Shown: in pieces, positions 7,042-15,776 of the stretch
Position numbering within the stretch: the stretch's first letter is position 1
How the letters are laid out: each line of letters opens with the position of its first letter
Origin: an uncultured Sulfurovum sp.
GTDB lineage: Bacteria; Campylobacterota; Campylobacteria; Campylobacterales; Sulfurovaceae
Length of the DNA stretch: 24,557 bases
Assembly (NCBI GenBank): GCA_902727905.1
Contig: CACVAR010000168.1
Coordinates: 7,714 to 32,270, forward strand
Direction: 5' to 3'
Notes under the pieces: generated by a model
What the model saw: the letters and a program-made list of their open reading frames with translations, nothing else
Databases searched by the model: none
Told to the model about the DNA's origin: nothing
Position numbers and translations under genes: made by a program

Positions 7042-7856
7042 TATGATCTCCCTTTTTTTGTATAGTCAAAATAGTCAGCGATTTTTCCCATCGCAACATC
7101 TAAAATAAATCCAACCAAACCAACAATGATAATACCAATGATGATGTTGTGGTATGCCAAGTTATTGTACTCATCCCAAATCCAGAACCCAATACCAATT
7201 CCCCCAGTTAACATCTCAGCAGCAACAATGACTAACCAAGCGATTCCCAGTGAAAGACGCATCCCTGTAAAGATAAACGGTACAGCCACAGGTAAAATAA
7301 TTTGCACCACTTTTTCCATTGGTGTAAACTGTAATACTTTGGCAACATTCATGTAGTCTTCATTCACTGAACGTACACCCAATGCCGTATTAATAATAAT
7401 TGGCCAAATCGACGTGATAAAAATGGTTGAAATCGCTGTTAAGTTAATATCTTGGAAGATAAAAAGCAACAAAGGTAACCATGCCAAAGGAGAAACAGGT
7501 TTAAATATCTGAATAAACGGATCAAAAGCATATTGAGCATTTTTACTCATACCAATAAGTAATCCTAAAGGCACACCCACAATCAAGGCTAAGGCAAAAC
7601 CACCAAAAACTCTTTTGAGTGATTCCATAATCTGCCAAAAGAGTCCCTTGTCATCCACGTTTTCTACATAAAATGGATCCGATAAAACACCAACGATATC
7701 ATCTCCCTCAGCGTCCACTCCCCCAAATGCAGCAACATACGTGTCACTTGGTGTGGGAAAGTCTTCAACCACATGAGCAATTCCAGACCAAACTTGAATA
7801 ATAACTACTAGAACTAACAATGGTAAAACAATCCGTTTTACTAACTCTCTATTCAT
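7041..7856 (-). CDS. nrtB: Nitrate ABC transporter permease
   Basis: About 271 residues with six hydrophobic segments and the binding-protein-dependent permease signature around residues 170-200 (LQFTPMEKVVQIILPVAVPF), where the EAA loop meets the ATPase. The segment FPTPSDTYVAAF after the first helix is typical of the NrtB/SsuC family. I chose the ATG at 7856 because AAAAGGA lies five bases before it. A GTG at 7883 would add nine residues (MFSKIKRKD) and also has an AAGGAG, but only three bases away. The gene lies between nrtA, 129 bp upstream beyond a long hairpin, and nrtC, which it overlaps by one base. Confidence 0.92.
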   Translation of the reverse strand: MNRELVKRIVLPLLVLVVIIQVWSGIAHVVEDFPTPSDTYVAAFGGVDAEGDDIVGVLSDPFYVENVDDKGLFWQIMESLKRVFGGFALALIVGVPLGLLIGMSKNAQYAFDPFIQIFKPVSPLAWLPLLLFIFQDINLTAISTIFITSIWPIIINTALGVRSVNEDYMNVAKVLQFTPMEKVVQIILPVAVPFIFTGMRLSLGIAWLVIVAAEMLTGGIGIGFWIWDEYNNLAYHNIIIGIIIVGLVGFILDVAMGKIADYFDYTKKGRS

Positions 7857-7896
7857 ATCTTTCCTTTTAATTTTACTGAACACCTACTCCTTGTTC

Positions 7897-7934
7897 TTAT
7901 AGGTACCTAACTGAGAATACTTAGGTACTTATAA
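7897..7934. repeat. Strong intercistronic hairpin between nrtA and nrtB
   Basis: TTATAGGTACCTAA (7897-7910) and TTAGGTACTTATAA (7921-7934) form a 14-bp stem with a single G-T position (an A-C mismatch on the minus strand) and a 10-nt loop. No T-run follows on the minus strand, so it is not an ordinary terminator. It sits just after the abundant binding-protein gene and before the permease gene, where hairpins commonly protect the upstream mRNA and set subunit ratios. Confidence 0.6.
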
Positions 7935-7985
7935 AAACAACAACAATCATCTTAAATAGAGGATTGTTGACTGATGCTTCTAAAG

Positions 7986-9365
7986 TTATTTTTTAGTTAC
8001 AAACTTAGGATCAGCACATCCAGCTGGTCCATAAGGACAAACATATTCAGGTTGTTTTGTCTCAATTGTCCAATTATTCTCTTTGAGTAAGGCTTCTTTA
8101 GTCACTTTTGAGTTAACCACGGTAAAGTCATAAATATAATCAACAGCTTTATTTGGATCCCAAACTTTTCCGTCAATAAACTTGTTGTACTCATCCACAC
8201 CATCTTTTTTCCAAGCACTTGGTGGTAGGGTATATCCAACCTCTTTGGCTACCTCAGCAAAAAGGTCTGGTCTATAGACTTTTTCAATGGTCTCTTTCAT
8301 GTTAACAGGCTTATCAAGTTGACCCCATCGGTACATTTGCGTAATGAACCACATACCGTGAGAGTAGTAAGGGTACGCTGCATAATAGTTGGCAAAAACA
8401 TTAAACATTGGGTTTGAACTGTCTACCCCTTTGTTATAAAGAAACGTACCTGACATTGATTTTCTAAGTACAGACTTTGGTGCTTTTACATAATTCTTTT
8501 TTGCTAAGTAACCAATCGCTTCTTCTCTGTTTTCCCAAGAAGCATCCAGCCACATTTGAGCTTCAATCACAGCTTTCATAACAGCTTTTGTTGTCTCTGG
8601 ATACTTCTTTACAAAATCAGCTCTGGCTTGAAGTACTTTTTCAGGATTGTTATTCCAAATGTCATAGTTCGTCACAAGAGCAGAACCTTTACCTTTAAGT
8701 ACAATTCTTGAGTTCCAAGGCTCACCCACACAGTAACCTTCAATGTTCCCAGCAATTAAGTTTGATGGCATGGTTGGGGGAGGAAAAGGTTTAATGGTAC
8801 AGTCAGTATCAGGCACAATTCCAGCCGATGCCATCCAGTAACGTAACTCGTAATTATGGGTTGACACAGGGTGAACCATCCCAAAGCTAAGAGGTTTATA
8901 CTTGTCCCCTTCAGCTTTGTGTTTTGCATCAATGTACTTTTTAAGACTGTCAGCCGTTACAGGTCTGGTTGTTTTGTCCAATCCATACTTTTCCATCTCT
9001 TTAATAATGTCATTACCATACGTAATGGCATTACCATTAAAGTCTAACGATAAAAGTGCTTGTAAATGTGCATCCCCATTAATCCCTAAAGTTGCAGCAA
9101 TTGGCATACCAGCTAAAGCATGTGAAAAGTCATACTCTCCAGAAATTACTTTTTGTTGAATCCCTGGCCAACCACCCCCCTCTTTGGCAACGTGTACATT
9201 CAGTCCATGCTTCTTAAAAAACCCCTTCTCCTTTGCAATCACCAATGGTGCACAATCTGTCAAAGCAATAAAACCAATTTTCAAATCAGTCTTTTCTGGT
9301 TTTGCCAATGCAATGCTTGTCAGTACTGAAACAGCAAGACCTACTTTAAACATTTTTGTTAACAT
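7986..9365 (-). CDS. nrtA: Nitrate-binding protein NrtA
   Basis: 459 residues, the length of NrtA/CmpA-type solute-binding proteins and longer than taurine or sulfonate binders. A signal peptide (MLTKMFKVGLAVSVLTSIALA) is cleaved before KPEKTD. There is no lipobox cysteine, so the protein should be soluble in the periplasm. The mature start, LKIGFIALTDCAPLVIAKEKG, and the later segments SLDFNGNAITYGNDI and GYCVGEPWNSR are typical of the nitrate/bicarbonate-binding family; the nitrate pathway around it favours nitrate. The ATG at 9365 has AAGGAGA five bases upstream. It is the first gene of the nrt operon, and its promoter has the best copy of the shared palindrome. Confidence 0.94.
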   Translation of the reverse strand: MLTKMFKVGLAVSVLTSIALAKPEKTDLKIGFIALTDCAPLVIAKEKGFFKKHGLNVHVAKEGGGWPGIQQKVISGEYDFSHALAGMPIAATLGINGDAHLQALLSLDFNGNAITYGNDIIKEMEKYGLDKTTRPVTADSLKKYIDAKHKAEGDKYKPLSFGMVHPVSTHNYELRYWMASAGIVPDTDCTIKPFPPPTMPSNLIAGNIEGYCVGEPWNSRIVLKGKGSALVTNYDIWNNNPEKVLQARADFVKKYPETTKAVMKAVIEAQMWLDASWENREEAIGYLAKKNYVKAPKSVLRKSMSGTFLYNKGVDSSNPMFNVFANYYAAYPYYSHGMWFITQMYRWGQLDKPVNMKETIEKVYRPDLFAEVAKEVGYTLPPSAWKKDGVDEYNKFIDGKVWDPNKAVDYIYDFTVVNSKVTKEALLKENNWTIETKQPEYVCPYGPAGCADPKFVTKK

Positions 9366-9406
9366 TCTTTCTCCTTATTTTTACATTAAGATTTTGTTAT
9401 GAGACG

Positions 9407-9461
9407 ATTATATCAAATTTTATACAAGTTTTTTAAAATAAATTGTATGTTTTTTATACAA
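9407..9461 (-). promoter_or_regulatory. nrtA promoter with the best copy of the nitrogen-assimilation operator
   Basis: On the minus strand TTGTATAAAAAACATACAA (9443-9461) is followed after exactly 30 bases by TATAAT (9407-9412). The site is a perfect palindrome in its outer six bases (TTGTAT-N7-ATACAA). No -35 hexamer is recognisable at the normal distance, as expected for an activator-dependent promoter. Confidence 0.75.
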
Positions 9462-9474
9462 TAAAAACTTAAAA

Positions 9475-9539
9475 ATACATAAAATGTATAATATTAGTTA
9501 TTATTAATTAATCCCATAATATGCATTAATAGTTATAAT
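9475..9539 (+). promoter_or_regulatory. Promoter of the 665-residue nitrate reductase gene
   Basis: A perfect TATAAT lies at 9534-9539. Upstream is a separate palindrome, ATACATAAAATGTAT (9475-9489). A half-match to the shared operator (ATGTATAATATTAGTTATT, 9484-9502) sits 31 bases before the -10; only its left half fits, so its role is uncertain. The region is shared with the divergent nrtA promoter. Confidence 0.45.
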
Positions 9540-9616
9540 GAAGCTCTTCAATACCTTAACGTTACATTAATGGACAATATGATACAAAACAATAAGAAGA
9601 TAAAAGAGGCTTATCA

Positions 9617-11614
9617 ATGCAAGTAAAATCAGTATGTGGCTATTGTGGTGTAGGATGTGGTATTCAATTTGATACACAACAACTCATTGGAGATATTAGT
9701 TATCCTATCAATGAAGGAAGCCTTTGTTCAAAAGGTGTTTCCGAATTGGTGAGCATTCAAACCGAAACCCGACTGTTACGTCCTGTGATGCGAAATCATA
9801 TTCATGAAGCCTATACTGTTAGCTCGTGGAAAGAGAGTATTCATAAAATCGCAACAGCCCTAAAACAAGCACCCAAAGAAAAAATAGGCTTTTACCTTTC
9901 AGGACAGCTCCTCACCGAAGATTATTATGTTGCGAACAAATTAGGCAAAGGTTTTATTGGGACAAATAATGTGGACAGCAATAGCCGAACCTGTATGGCA
10001 AGTGCTGTCACTGCGCACAGCAAAGCCTTTGGCATTGACTATGTTCCTGTCCGTATGCATGACATTAAACATACCGATTTACTTATTTTGGTGGGGGCAA
10101 ATACAGCTGAAGCCCATGTGGTCTTTCACAATCAAATTATTAAAGCCAAAAAAAGAGGTCTAAAAGTCATTGTCATTGACCCCCGTTTTACCACCACAGC
10201 TAAGATTGCTGATTTACATTTACCCATTAAAGTCGGCAGTGACATTGACTTGTTTAATTTACTCGCCTCCCATATTATTGACGAAGACCTCATTGACCAT
10301 GCATTCATAGAATCATCGGTCAATAACTTTACGCTCTTAAAAAATAAATTTAAACGCATTCCCAAAACCAAAATGCTTAAACGCACAGGCTTAAGTAAAG
10401 GACAATTTCAAGCATTTTGGGAGCTTTTTAAGTCACATGAAAACATCATTTCAGCATGGACAATGGGACTCAACCAATCCACACAAGGCGTTGACAAAAA
10501 CCTTTCCCTCATTAACATTCACCTCCTTACAGGTAAAATCTTTAAAAGAGGCAATGGGCCTTTTAGCCTCACAGGACAGCCCAATGCCATGGGAGGACGT
10601 GAAGTGGGTGGACTCTCTACCATGTTGGCTGTACATTATGGGTTTGACAAAAAATCCATTAAAAAAGTTTCAGAGTTTTGGCAAACCGACAAAATTAATC
10701 CCAATGTAGGACTCACAGCCACCGAGATGATGCGTGCAAACTTAGACGTACTCATTATTTGTCATACCGATCCTGTCTATCATTTACCCAACCGTCATCA
10801 AACCGAAGCACTGATTCAAAAAATTCCTTTGGTCGTAGAGATTAATGCTTATGACAACTCTGAAACCTCAGACTTTGCACACATTAAACTACCAGCTGCT
10901 CCTTGGGGTGAAAAAGAAGGCACCCAGACCAATATGGATCGTGCCATTACCAAGCAAATGAAACTTACCCGTACTTCCATAGACTGTAAACCCGATTGGG
11001 AAATTTTTCAACTCATTGCACAAGCTTTGGGACATAAAAAAGCCTTTAACTTTCAAAATCCTCAAGAGATTTTTGAAGAATTTCAAGCCATGTGTCGCCT
11101 TAACCCTCATCTGGATATTTACAATGCAAACTATAAAACTTTAAGTGAGTCCCCTTTTGTTTGGGGTGAAGCCATTCGCAAAGAGCGAAAGTTTTTTACC
11201 AAAAACCAAAAAGCCAATCTCCATTTTGTGGAGAACCGTCTTATTAGTGAAAAAACTTCTTTGGAGTACCCTTTTATTTTGTTAACAGGACGCACACGTG
11301 ATCAATGGCACTCAGGTACGAAAACAAATCTCCCAAAAACCCTCTTGCATCATAAAAAACTCAACTTTTGTGAAATCCATCCCAACGATGCAAAGCGCTT
11401 AGCGCTAAGAACAGGTGATGCCATTAAAATCATGTCCAAACAAGGTGAAATAATAAGTGAAGTTTTAATTACGGAAAGTATTCGTGAAAAGACACTGTTT
11501 GTGCCCTTAAGTCATCGAAAAATAAACTATTTAACCAACAGTTTACTCGACAGTGAGTCCATGGAACCTGACTACAATCACACCCCGGTGCGAATAGAAA
11601 AAGTCAAACCCTAG
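9617..11614 (+). CDS. Molybdopterin oxidoreductase, assimilatory nitrate reductase family (short paralogue)
   Basis: 665 residues. An N-terminal [4Fe-4S] site uses C7, C10, C14 and C37 (CGYCGVGC ... GSLCSKG). The molybdopterin domain carries NSRTCMASAV, with the cysteine expected to bind molybdenum, and GPFSLTGQPNAMGGREVGG. The C-terminal dinucleotide-binding domain has TGRTRDQWHSGTKT, a nitrate-reductase hallmark. There is no Tat signal, so it is cytoplasmic. It is shorter than cyanobacterial NarB (over 700 residues) and lacks the NasA-type C-terminal [2Fe-2S] domain. It is transcribed divergently from nrtA with its own promoter, and an AGAGG ribosome-binding site precedes the ATG. A second, longer paralogue lies 8 kb away. 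It may be the nitrate reductase, an isoenzyme, or an enzyme with another substrate. Confidence 0.85.
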   Translation: MQVKSVCGYCGVGCGIQFDTQQLIGDISYPINEGSLCSKGVSELVSIQTETRLLRPVMRNHIHEAYTVSSWKESIHKIATALKQAPKEKIGFYLSGQLLTEDYYVANKLGKGFIGTNNVDSNSRTCMASAVTAHSKAFGIDYVPVRMHDIKHTDLLILVGANTAEAHVVFHNQIIKAKKRGLKVIVIDPRFTTTAKIADLHLPIKVGSDIDLFNLLASHIIDEDLIDHAFIESSVNNFTLLKNKFKRIPKTKMLKRTGLSKGQFQAFWELFKSHENIISAWTMGLNQSTQGVDKNLSLINIHLLTGKIFKRGNGPFSLTGQPNAMGGREVGGLSTMLAVHYGFDKKSIKKVSEFWQTDKINPNVGLTATEMMRANLDVLIICHTDPVYHLPNRHQTEALIQKIPLVVEINAYDNSETSDFAHIKLPAAPWGEKEGTQTNMDRAITKQMKLTRTSIDCKPDWEIFQLIAQALGHKKAFNFQNPQEIFEEFQAMCRLNPHLDIYNANYKTLSESPFVWGEAIRKERKFFTKNQKANLHFVENRLISEKTSLEYPFILLTGRTRDQWHSGTKTNLPKTLLHHKKLNFCEIHPNDAKRLALRTGDAIKIMSKQGEIISEVLITESIREKTLFVPLSHRKINYLTNSLLDSESMEPDYNHTPVRIEKVKP

Positions 11615-11617
11615 ACC

Positions 11618-11648
11618 AATAAGGTGAAAAGCTTCACCTTATTTTTGG
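11618..11648 (+). terminator. Rho-independent terminator of the short nitrate reductase gene
   Basis: AATAAGGTGAA (11618-11628) and TTCACCTTATT (11633-11643) form an 11-bp stem with a 4-nt loop (AAGC) that runs into a short T-run (ATTTTT, 11641-11646). It starts four bases after the stop codon. The convergent narK gene ends at 11663, so the same hairpin may also stop the opposite transcript, though no good T-run exists on that strand. Confidence 0.85.
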
Positions 11649-11662
11649 AAGAAAGAATCTCC

Positions 11663-12943
11663 TTAGATTCGTCCACCAGCTTGAACTCCCCAAGTAGTTC
11701 TCCATCGTGTTTTAACTTTAGACAGACCAGCTAAAGCAATAATAACAACAGCTGCAAAGATTAAGAACCCTGCTGTGTATCCATCAAAAGTACCTTTTGA
11801 CCAACCCAGTGTCTTAATAAGTGCTGTACCACCAAGACCACCAGCTGCACCAACGATTCCTGTCATAATACCAATGTCTTTACCAAAACGTTGAGGAACC
11901 AATTGGAACACAGCACCGTTCGCCATACCAAGGTTTGCCATAATAAAGAAAAGCACAAAAATAGCCACAAAGAAAGGTAACTCAACGGTTGCAATAACAA
12001 TTGCTAAAAGAGCAACCGTTCCATAGAAGAAGTAAAGTGCTTTAATTCCCCCAATTCTATCAGCGACGGTTCCACCTATTGGTCGTAAAACAGCCCCTGC
12101 AAAAATACACAATGCCCCAAAATAACCAGCAACAACTTTAACATTTGGCTCATCCAAGACATCCAATCCAAAGGCTTCCATGTCAACACTGTAGGTGTTC
12201 ATCAAGTAAACTTTCATGTACCCTGCAAATCCAACAAATCCACCAAAACTAATGGCATAGAAAAGGTTAAACCACCAAGTATCTTTGTCTTTGAGTAATT
12301 TTCCATAATCTTTTAACTTCTTAGGTCTGGCTGTGTAAACAGTTGCTGGTGCATCTTTGGCTAAGAAAAGGTATGCCACAAAAGTAATGATTGCCATAAC
12401 AGCACCCACTAAAAATACAGCTTCCCAACCCCAAACTTCAGCAATTTTTGGTGCAAAAAGGAAGTCAATCACAACCCCAATGTTACCAGCACCAGCAATA
12501 CCAAGCACAACTCCCTGAAGCTTAGGTGGATACCACTGACCAGCTTGTGGTAATGCTACAGCAAATGAAGCTCCAGCAAAACCAAGTCCAAGAGCAACAA
12601 TAAGCAATTGATTGTAGGTAATGGTACTCCCTAAAGTATAAGCCATTAACAACGCACCAATAACCACTAACTGTGATACCAACGCCGTTTTCTTAGGTCC
12701 AAACTTATCAACCCCAAATCCTAATAAAATTCTTAGAATCGCTCCTGACAAAATTGGAAGTGAAAGCAAGGTTGCTTTTTCTCCAGCTGTCATAATATGT
12801 CCAGTTAAAGCCAACGCTTCCGAAATTTCGGTACTCAATGGACCCAACATTGTCCATACCATGAAACTCATGTCAAAATAAAGAAACGCCATGAACAAAG
12901 TCATTCCATTCCCCTGTCCTTTTAATGCTTTAAATCCTGCCAT
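11663..12943 (-). CDS. narK: Nitrate/nitrite transporter of the NNP family (NarK/NasA type)
   Basis: 426 residues with about twelve hydrophobic segments, one major-facilitator domain pair. Both nitrate signatures are present: GASFAVALPQAGQWYPPKLQ with the following GIAGAGNIGV, and MANLGMANGAVFQLVPQRFG with GIVGAAGGLGG. It moves nitrate in, or exchanges nitrate for nitrite, across the inner membrane. The ATG has AGGAG five bases upstream. It is divergent from nirA across a 219-bp control region in which each gene has its own operator and -10. It gives the cell a second nitrate importer beside NrtABC, perhaps for high nitrate concentrations. Confidence 0.93.
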   Translation of the reverse strand: MAGFKALKGQGNGMTLFMAFLYFDMSFMVWTMLGPLSTEISEALALTGHIMTAGEKATLLSLPILSGAILRILLGFGVDKFGPKKTALVSQLVVIGALLMAYTLGSTITYNQLLIVALGLGFAGASFAVALPQAGQWYPPKLQGVVLGIAGAGNIGVVIDFLFAPKIAEVWGWEAVFLVGAVMAIITFVAYLFLAKDAPATVYTARPKKLKDYGKLLKDKDTWWFNLFYAISFGGFVGFAGYMKVYLMNTYSVDMEAFGLDVLDEPNVKVVAGYFGALCIFAGAVLRPIGGTVADRIGGIKALYFFYGTVALLAIVIATVELPFFVAIFVLFFIMANLGMANGAVFQLVPQRFGKDIGIMTGIVGAAGGLGGTALIKTLGWSKGTFDGYTAGFLIFAAVVIIALAGLSKVKTRWRTTWGVQAGGRI

Positions 12944-12972
12944 ACTAACTCCTATTCGTTTAAGTTATAAGA

Positions 12973-13027
12973 ATAATAACATCTATTAGGCACTAATGAA
13001 TCTTTTAATTGTTTATTTTTTAACCAA
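12973..13027 (-). promoter_or_regulatory. narK promoter with nitrogen-assimilation operator
   Basis: On the minus strand TTGGTTAAAAAATAAACAA (13009-13027) matches the nrtA site at 15 of 19 positions. It is followed after exactly 30 bases by TATTAT (12973-12978). Confidence 0.65.
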
Positions 13028-13071
13028 ATTTTTCTTATTTTTACATATATTTTATTCATATAGCTAGGGAA

Positions 13072-13126
13072 ATGTTTAATTATTATACATATTTTTGGAG
13101 ATCTATTCTTAATATTACATTATAAT
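13072..13126 (+). promoter_or_regulatory. nirA promoter with nitrogen-assimilation operator
   Basis: ATGTTTAATTATTATACAT (13072-13090) keeps the TG, TAA and ATACA core of the shared site (12 of 19 positions match nrtA). It is followed after exactly 30 bases by TATAAT (13121-13126). Its centre is 63 bp from that of the divergent narK site. Confidence 0.6.
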
Positions 13127-13162
13127 GCCTTATTAACGAAAATTCATCTATAAAGGTCTTTT

Positions 13163-15082
13163 ATGAGCATTTTAGAAACAGCATTTAACAACCGAAATAA
13201 AAAACAAAACAAAGTAGAAGCTACTAAAATTCTCAAGTTACCCATGGATGTACATTCAAAACTTCAAGAAATTTCAGCTGCAGGCTATGAAGGTTTAGCC
13301 AAAGAAGATTCTGCTTACTTTCTAAAATGTTTTGGACTTTTTGACAAAAAAGAAGACTTTATGCTTAGGGTTCGTATTCCCATTGGTCAGCTGAATAATG
13401 AGCAAGCCATCCGTATTGGAGAGGTAGCCAAAAAATATGGAGATGACTACATCGACCTTACCACACGTATGCAAATAGAGCTACGTTATCTACAAATTGA
13501 AGACATTGCTACTGTTTTAGAAGCGCTTAATGAAGTCGGCATTTCAACCTTCCAAACAGGAGTCGACAACCCTAGAAACACGGTTGCAGACCCACTAGAA
13601 GGGTTAGCTTTTGACAATATTATTGACGTTAGTCCCATTGTTGCAAAACTTCAAAGCATGGTTATAGAGAACCCAGAATGGATTTCTGTCTTACCTCGTA
13701 AATTCAACACAGGAATTTTAGGCTCCATGTCAAACTCTTGTAATATCTTTGGACATGATTGCTGTTTTGTCTTAGCCAATAAAGAGGGAGAATTTGGATT
13801 TAATGTCTACTTAGGTGCAAGAGTTGGTATCCAAGCACAAGATGCCAATGTTTTTGTAAGTGTAGACGAAGTTCCAAGCTTCTACTTAGCCCTTTTAGAA
13901 ACCTTTAAAACCTTCGGTTACCGTGACAACCGTAACAAAAACCGTCTCTACTTCTTACTGAAAGATGTTGGTATAACAGCACTTATAGACGAAGTTAAAA
14001 AACGTGCCAACCAAGAGTTTAACACAGCTGGACAAACGTTAGTACAATCACAGAACATCGCTCTTGGAGCCAACAAAGTACTACAACGTAATGGACAATA
14101 TGCGAATAAAGTCATTATTCCTTCAGGAATCTTTTCAGGAACTGACCTTATTGAACTCGCAGAGAGTGCCAAAAGTTTTGGTTCAGGTGACTTACGCTTA
14201 ACTTATGATCAAAATATTTATGTTGTTAACATTGACAAATCAGCCCTAGAAAATTTTGAGTCAAGTAACATTTACAAAAAATATGCCCAATACAACAACA
14301 TCTACTTCAATGATATGATTGCTTGTGCAGGAACAAAAACCTGTTCATTTGGTGTCATCCCCAACAAACCTGATGCCATAGCAATGGCAAACTTTTTAAA
14401 ATCTGAAGTTGCCATAGAAAGTGGTGTGGTACGTATGAACTGGTCAGCCTGTCCAAAAGGTTGTGGTGTTCATGGCATAGCTGACATTGGGCTAGAGGGT
14501 TGTAAAGCCAAAGATGAAGAAGGAAACAAAGTAGATGGTGTTCACATCTTCATGGGTGGTAAAATCACACGAACAGCCACAGAAGCTAAACTATTCCATA
14601 AAACCCTACCCATTACTGAAGCCAAGTATCATATTAAATACCTCTTGGAAGTATATGCTGAGTTTAAAGAGCGAGGAGAAACTTTTGAGACTTTTGAGAG
14701 CCGATACTTCTCTGCTAACTACTCCTACCAAGCCCTAAGCTTTTTTACAAAAATTAACTACATTTTAAATGACAAGCTAGACTTAGACATTCACTTTAAA
14801 CTGGAAAAAGAACCCAAAACTTATAAAAAAGAGAATTTGGAAATCTTTGATTTTGGGCTTAAACTTTTTAAACTCTTAACCAATGAAAAACGTTATGTAG
14901 CTGTTGAGAACTTTGAACCTGTCTTAGTTCAGGCACGTAAAATTACACGTGATGAAGTTACAAGCTTAAACCCTAACGTCCCTAAAAAGCTTAGTGAAGT
15001 GATTTATATGATGACTGATAATAATAAAAAAACGAGAGCTGCTGTTTTTTCTGAGTTATTGTTGGCTTTGAAAGGGGTTTAG
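13163..15082 (+). CDS. nirA: Sirohaem/[4Fe-4S] nitrite reductase (NirA type)
   Basis: 639 residues of the nitrite/sulfite reductase family. The sirohaem-[4Fe-4S] ligands are C388 and C394 (CAGTKTC) plus C430 and C434 (CPKGC), with the usual spacing. The ferredoxin-like and haem-binding half-domains repeat around TTRMQIELRY and RLTYDQNIYV. It should reduce nitrite to ammonium with six electrons in the cytoplasm; the nitrate context argues against sulfite as the main substrate. The family usually ends near residue 520 (after ETFETFESRYF), so this protein has about 120 additional C-terminal residues of unknown role with no motif I recognise. AAAGG precedes the ATG. Sirohaem would come from the CysG-like enzyme at 21819-23060. 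Confidence 0.92.
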   Translation: MSILETAFNNRNKKQNKVEATKILKLPMDVHSKLQEISAAGYEGLAKEDSAYFLKCFGLFDKKEDFMLRVRIPIGQLNNEQAIRIGEVAKKYGDDYIDLTTRMQIELRYLQIEDIATVLEALNEVGISTFQTGVDNPRNTVADPLEGLAFDNIIDVSPIVAKLQSMVIENPEWISVLPRKFNTGILGSMSNSCNIFGHDCCFVLANKEGEFGFNVYLGARVGIQAQDANVFVSVDEVPSFYLALLETFKTFGYRDNRNKNRLYFLLKDVGITALIDEVKKRANQEFNTAGQTLVQSQNIALGANKVLQRNGQYANKVIIPSGIFSGTDLIELAESAKSFGSGDLRLTYDQNIYVVNIDKSALENFESSNIYKKYAQYNNIYFNDMIACAGTKTCSFGVIPNKPDAIAMANFLKSEVAIESGVVRMNWSACPKGCGVHGIADIGLEGCKAKDEEGNKVDGVHIFMGGKITRTATEAKLFHKTLPITEAKYHIKYLLEVYAEFKERGETFETFESRYFSANYSYQALSFFTKINYILNDKLDLDIHFKLEKEPKTYKKENLEIFDFGLKLFKLLTNEKRYVAVENFEPVLVQARKITRDEVTSLNPNVPKKLSEVIYMMTDNNKKTRAAVFSELLLALKGV

Positions 15083-15098
15083 AGTAGCAAAATCCTCT

Positions 15099-15128
15099 TT
15101 ATGCTATAATAAAATTAATTAAGCATAA
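15099..15128 (+). promoter_or_regulatory. Promoter/operator of the PIN toxin-antitoxin pair
   Basis: TTATGCT (15099-15105) and AGCATAA (15122-15128) are inverted repeats flanking a TATAAT (15105-15110). An operator overlapping the -10 is what autorepressed toxin-antitoxin operons use. The ribosome-binding site AAGGAAA follows directly. Confidence 0.55.
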
Positions 15129-15139
15129 GGAAACCCATC

Positions 15140-15379
15140 ATGACAACACAACGAATACAATTAGATATTAGCAATGATGTTTTTGATAAAGTTATGTTCT
15201 TCTTAGAGAATTTACCTAAAAACCTTGTCCGTATTTCTAGTGAGCAAACAACTACAGAGCCAGAAGAATCACAATTAAAAAAATTTCACTCTTTAATTAA
15301 TAAATCAAATAATAAAACAAAATTAACCATGAAAATCGCAACAGATACCAGTGAGATGAGTAACGATGGTTTATTTTGA
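15140..15379 (+). CDS. Putative antitoxin paired with PIN toxin
   Basis: 79 residues, acidic N-terminal half and a basic linker, with no family I can name. The start MTTQRIQLDISNDVFDKVMF predicts a beta strand followed by a helix, compatible with a small DNA-binding and dimerisation domain. The C-terminal part (SEMSNDGLF) would neutralise the toxin. The pairing is inferred from position: the stop overlaps the toxin start by 14 bases, and an inverted repeat spans the promoter. It lies 57 bp after nirA, inside the nitrate-assimilation region. Confidence 0.7.
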   Translation: MTTQRIQLDISNDVFDKVMFFLENLPKNLVRISSEQTTTEPEESQLKKFHSLINKSNNKTKLTMKIATDTSEMSNDGLF

Positions 15380-15776
15380 TACCAATGTACTCATCTATGC
15401 TTTTTCAAAAAATGTAGATAATGAGGAACAAAAAGCTCTTTCTATAAAGTTGGTAGAAGAAGCGATAAAGAGCAATACTTTAATAGTCTCAGAATTAATA
15501 CTTTCAGAATTTGCTTTTATTTCTAACAAACTCAATGAAAACAAAAGTGAAATTGATGATAATTTAGAATTTTTATCAAGCTATCTAAAATTATCTGATT
15601 ATTCTATTCATCAAAGAATGTTAGAAATACTAAAAGAAACGAGTCTTTATATTAGCTCATTTGATATTTATCATTTGGCTTTTGCTGAATACTACAATGC
15701 AGAATTAACTACGTTTGATAAAGGCTTTAAAAAGCTTTTGGATATATCTAAGGCTAATATTGTGGTGGAGAAATAA
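15366..15776 (+). CDS. PIN-domain ribonuclease toxin (VapC-like)
   Basis: 136 residues, a single PIN domain. Acidic residues expected to bind Mg2+/Mn2+ are D5 (VYFDTNVLIYAF), E48 (LILSEFAF), D100 (SSFDIYHLAFA) and D118 (ELTTFDKGF), in the usual order, so the active site looks intact. VapC-type toxins cut tRNA or rRNA when the antitoxin is degraded. The start overlaps the antitoxin gene in another frame, which couples translation. After its stop, 262 bp without a gene lead to the next operon. Confidence 0.85.
   Translation: MVYFDTNVLIYAFSKNVDNEEQKALSIKLVEEAIKSNTLIVSELILSEFAFISNKLNENKSEIDDNLEFLSSYLKLSDYSIHQRMLEILKETSLYISSFDIYHLAFAEYYNAELTTFDKGFKKLLDISKANIVVEK

Noticed and set aside
9475..9489. 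ATACATAAAATGTAT as another copy of the shared operator
   Set aside because: It is a palindrome with a three-base centre and half-sites in the opposite order, so it does not align with the TTGTAT-N7-ATACAA sites. It may bind something else.
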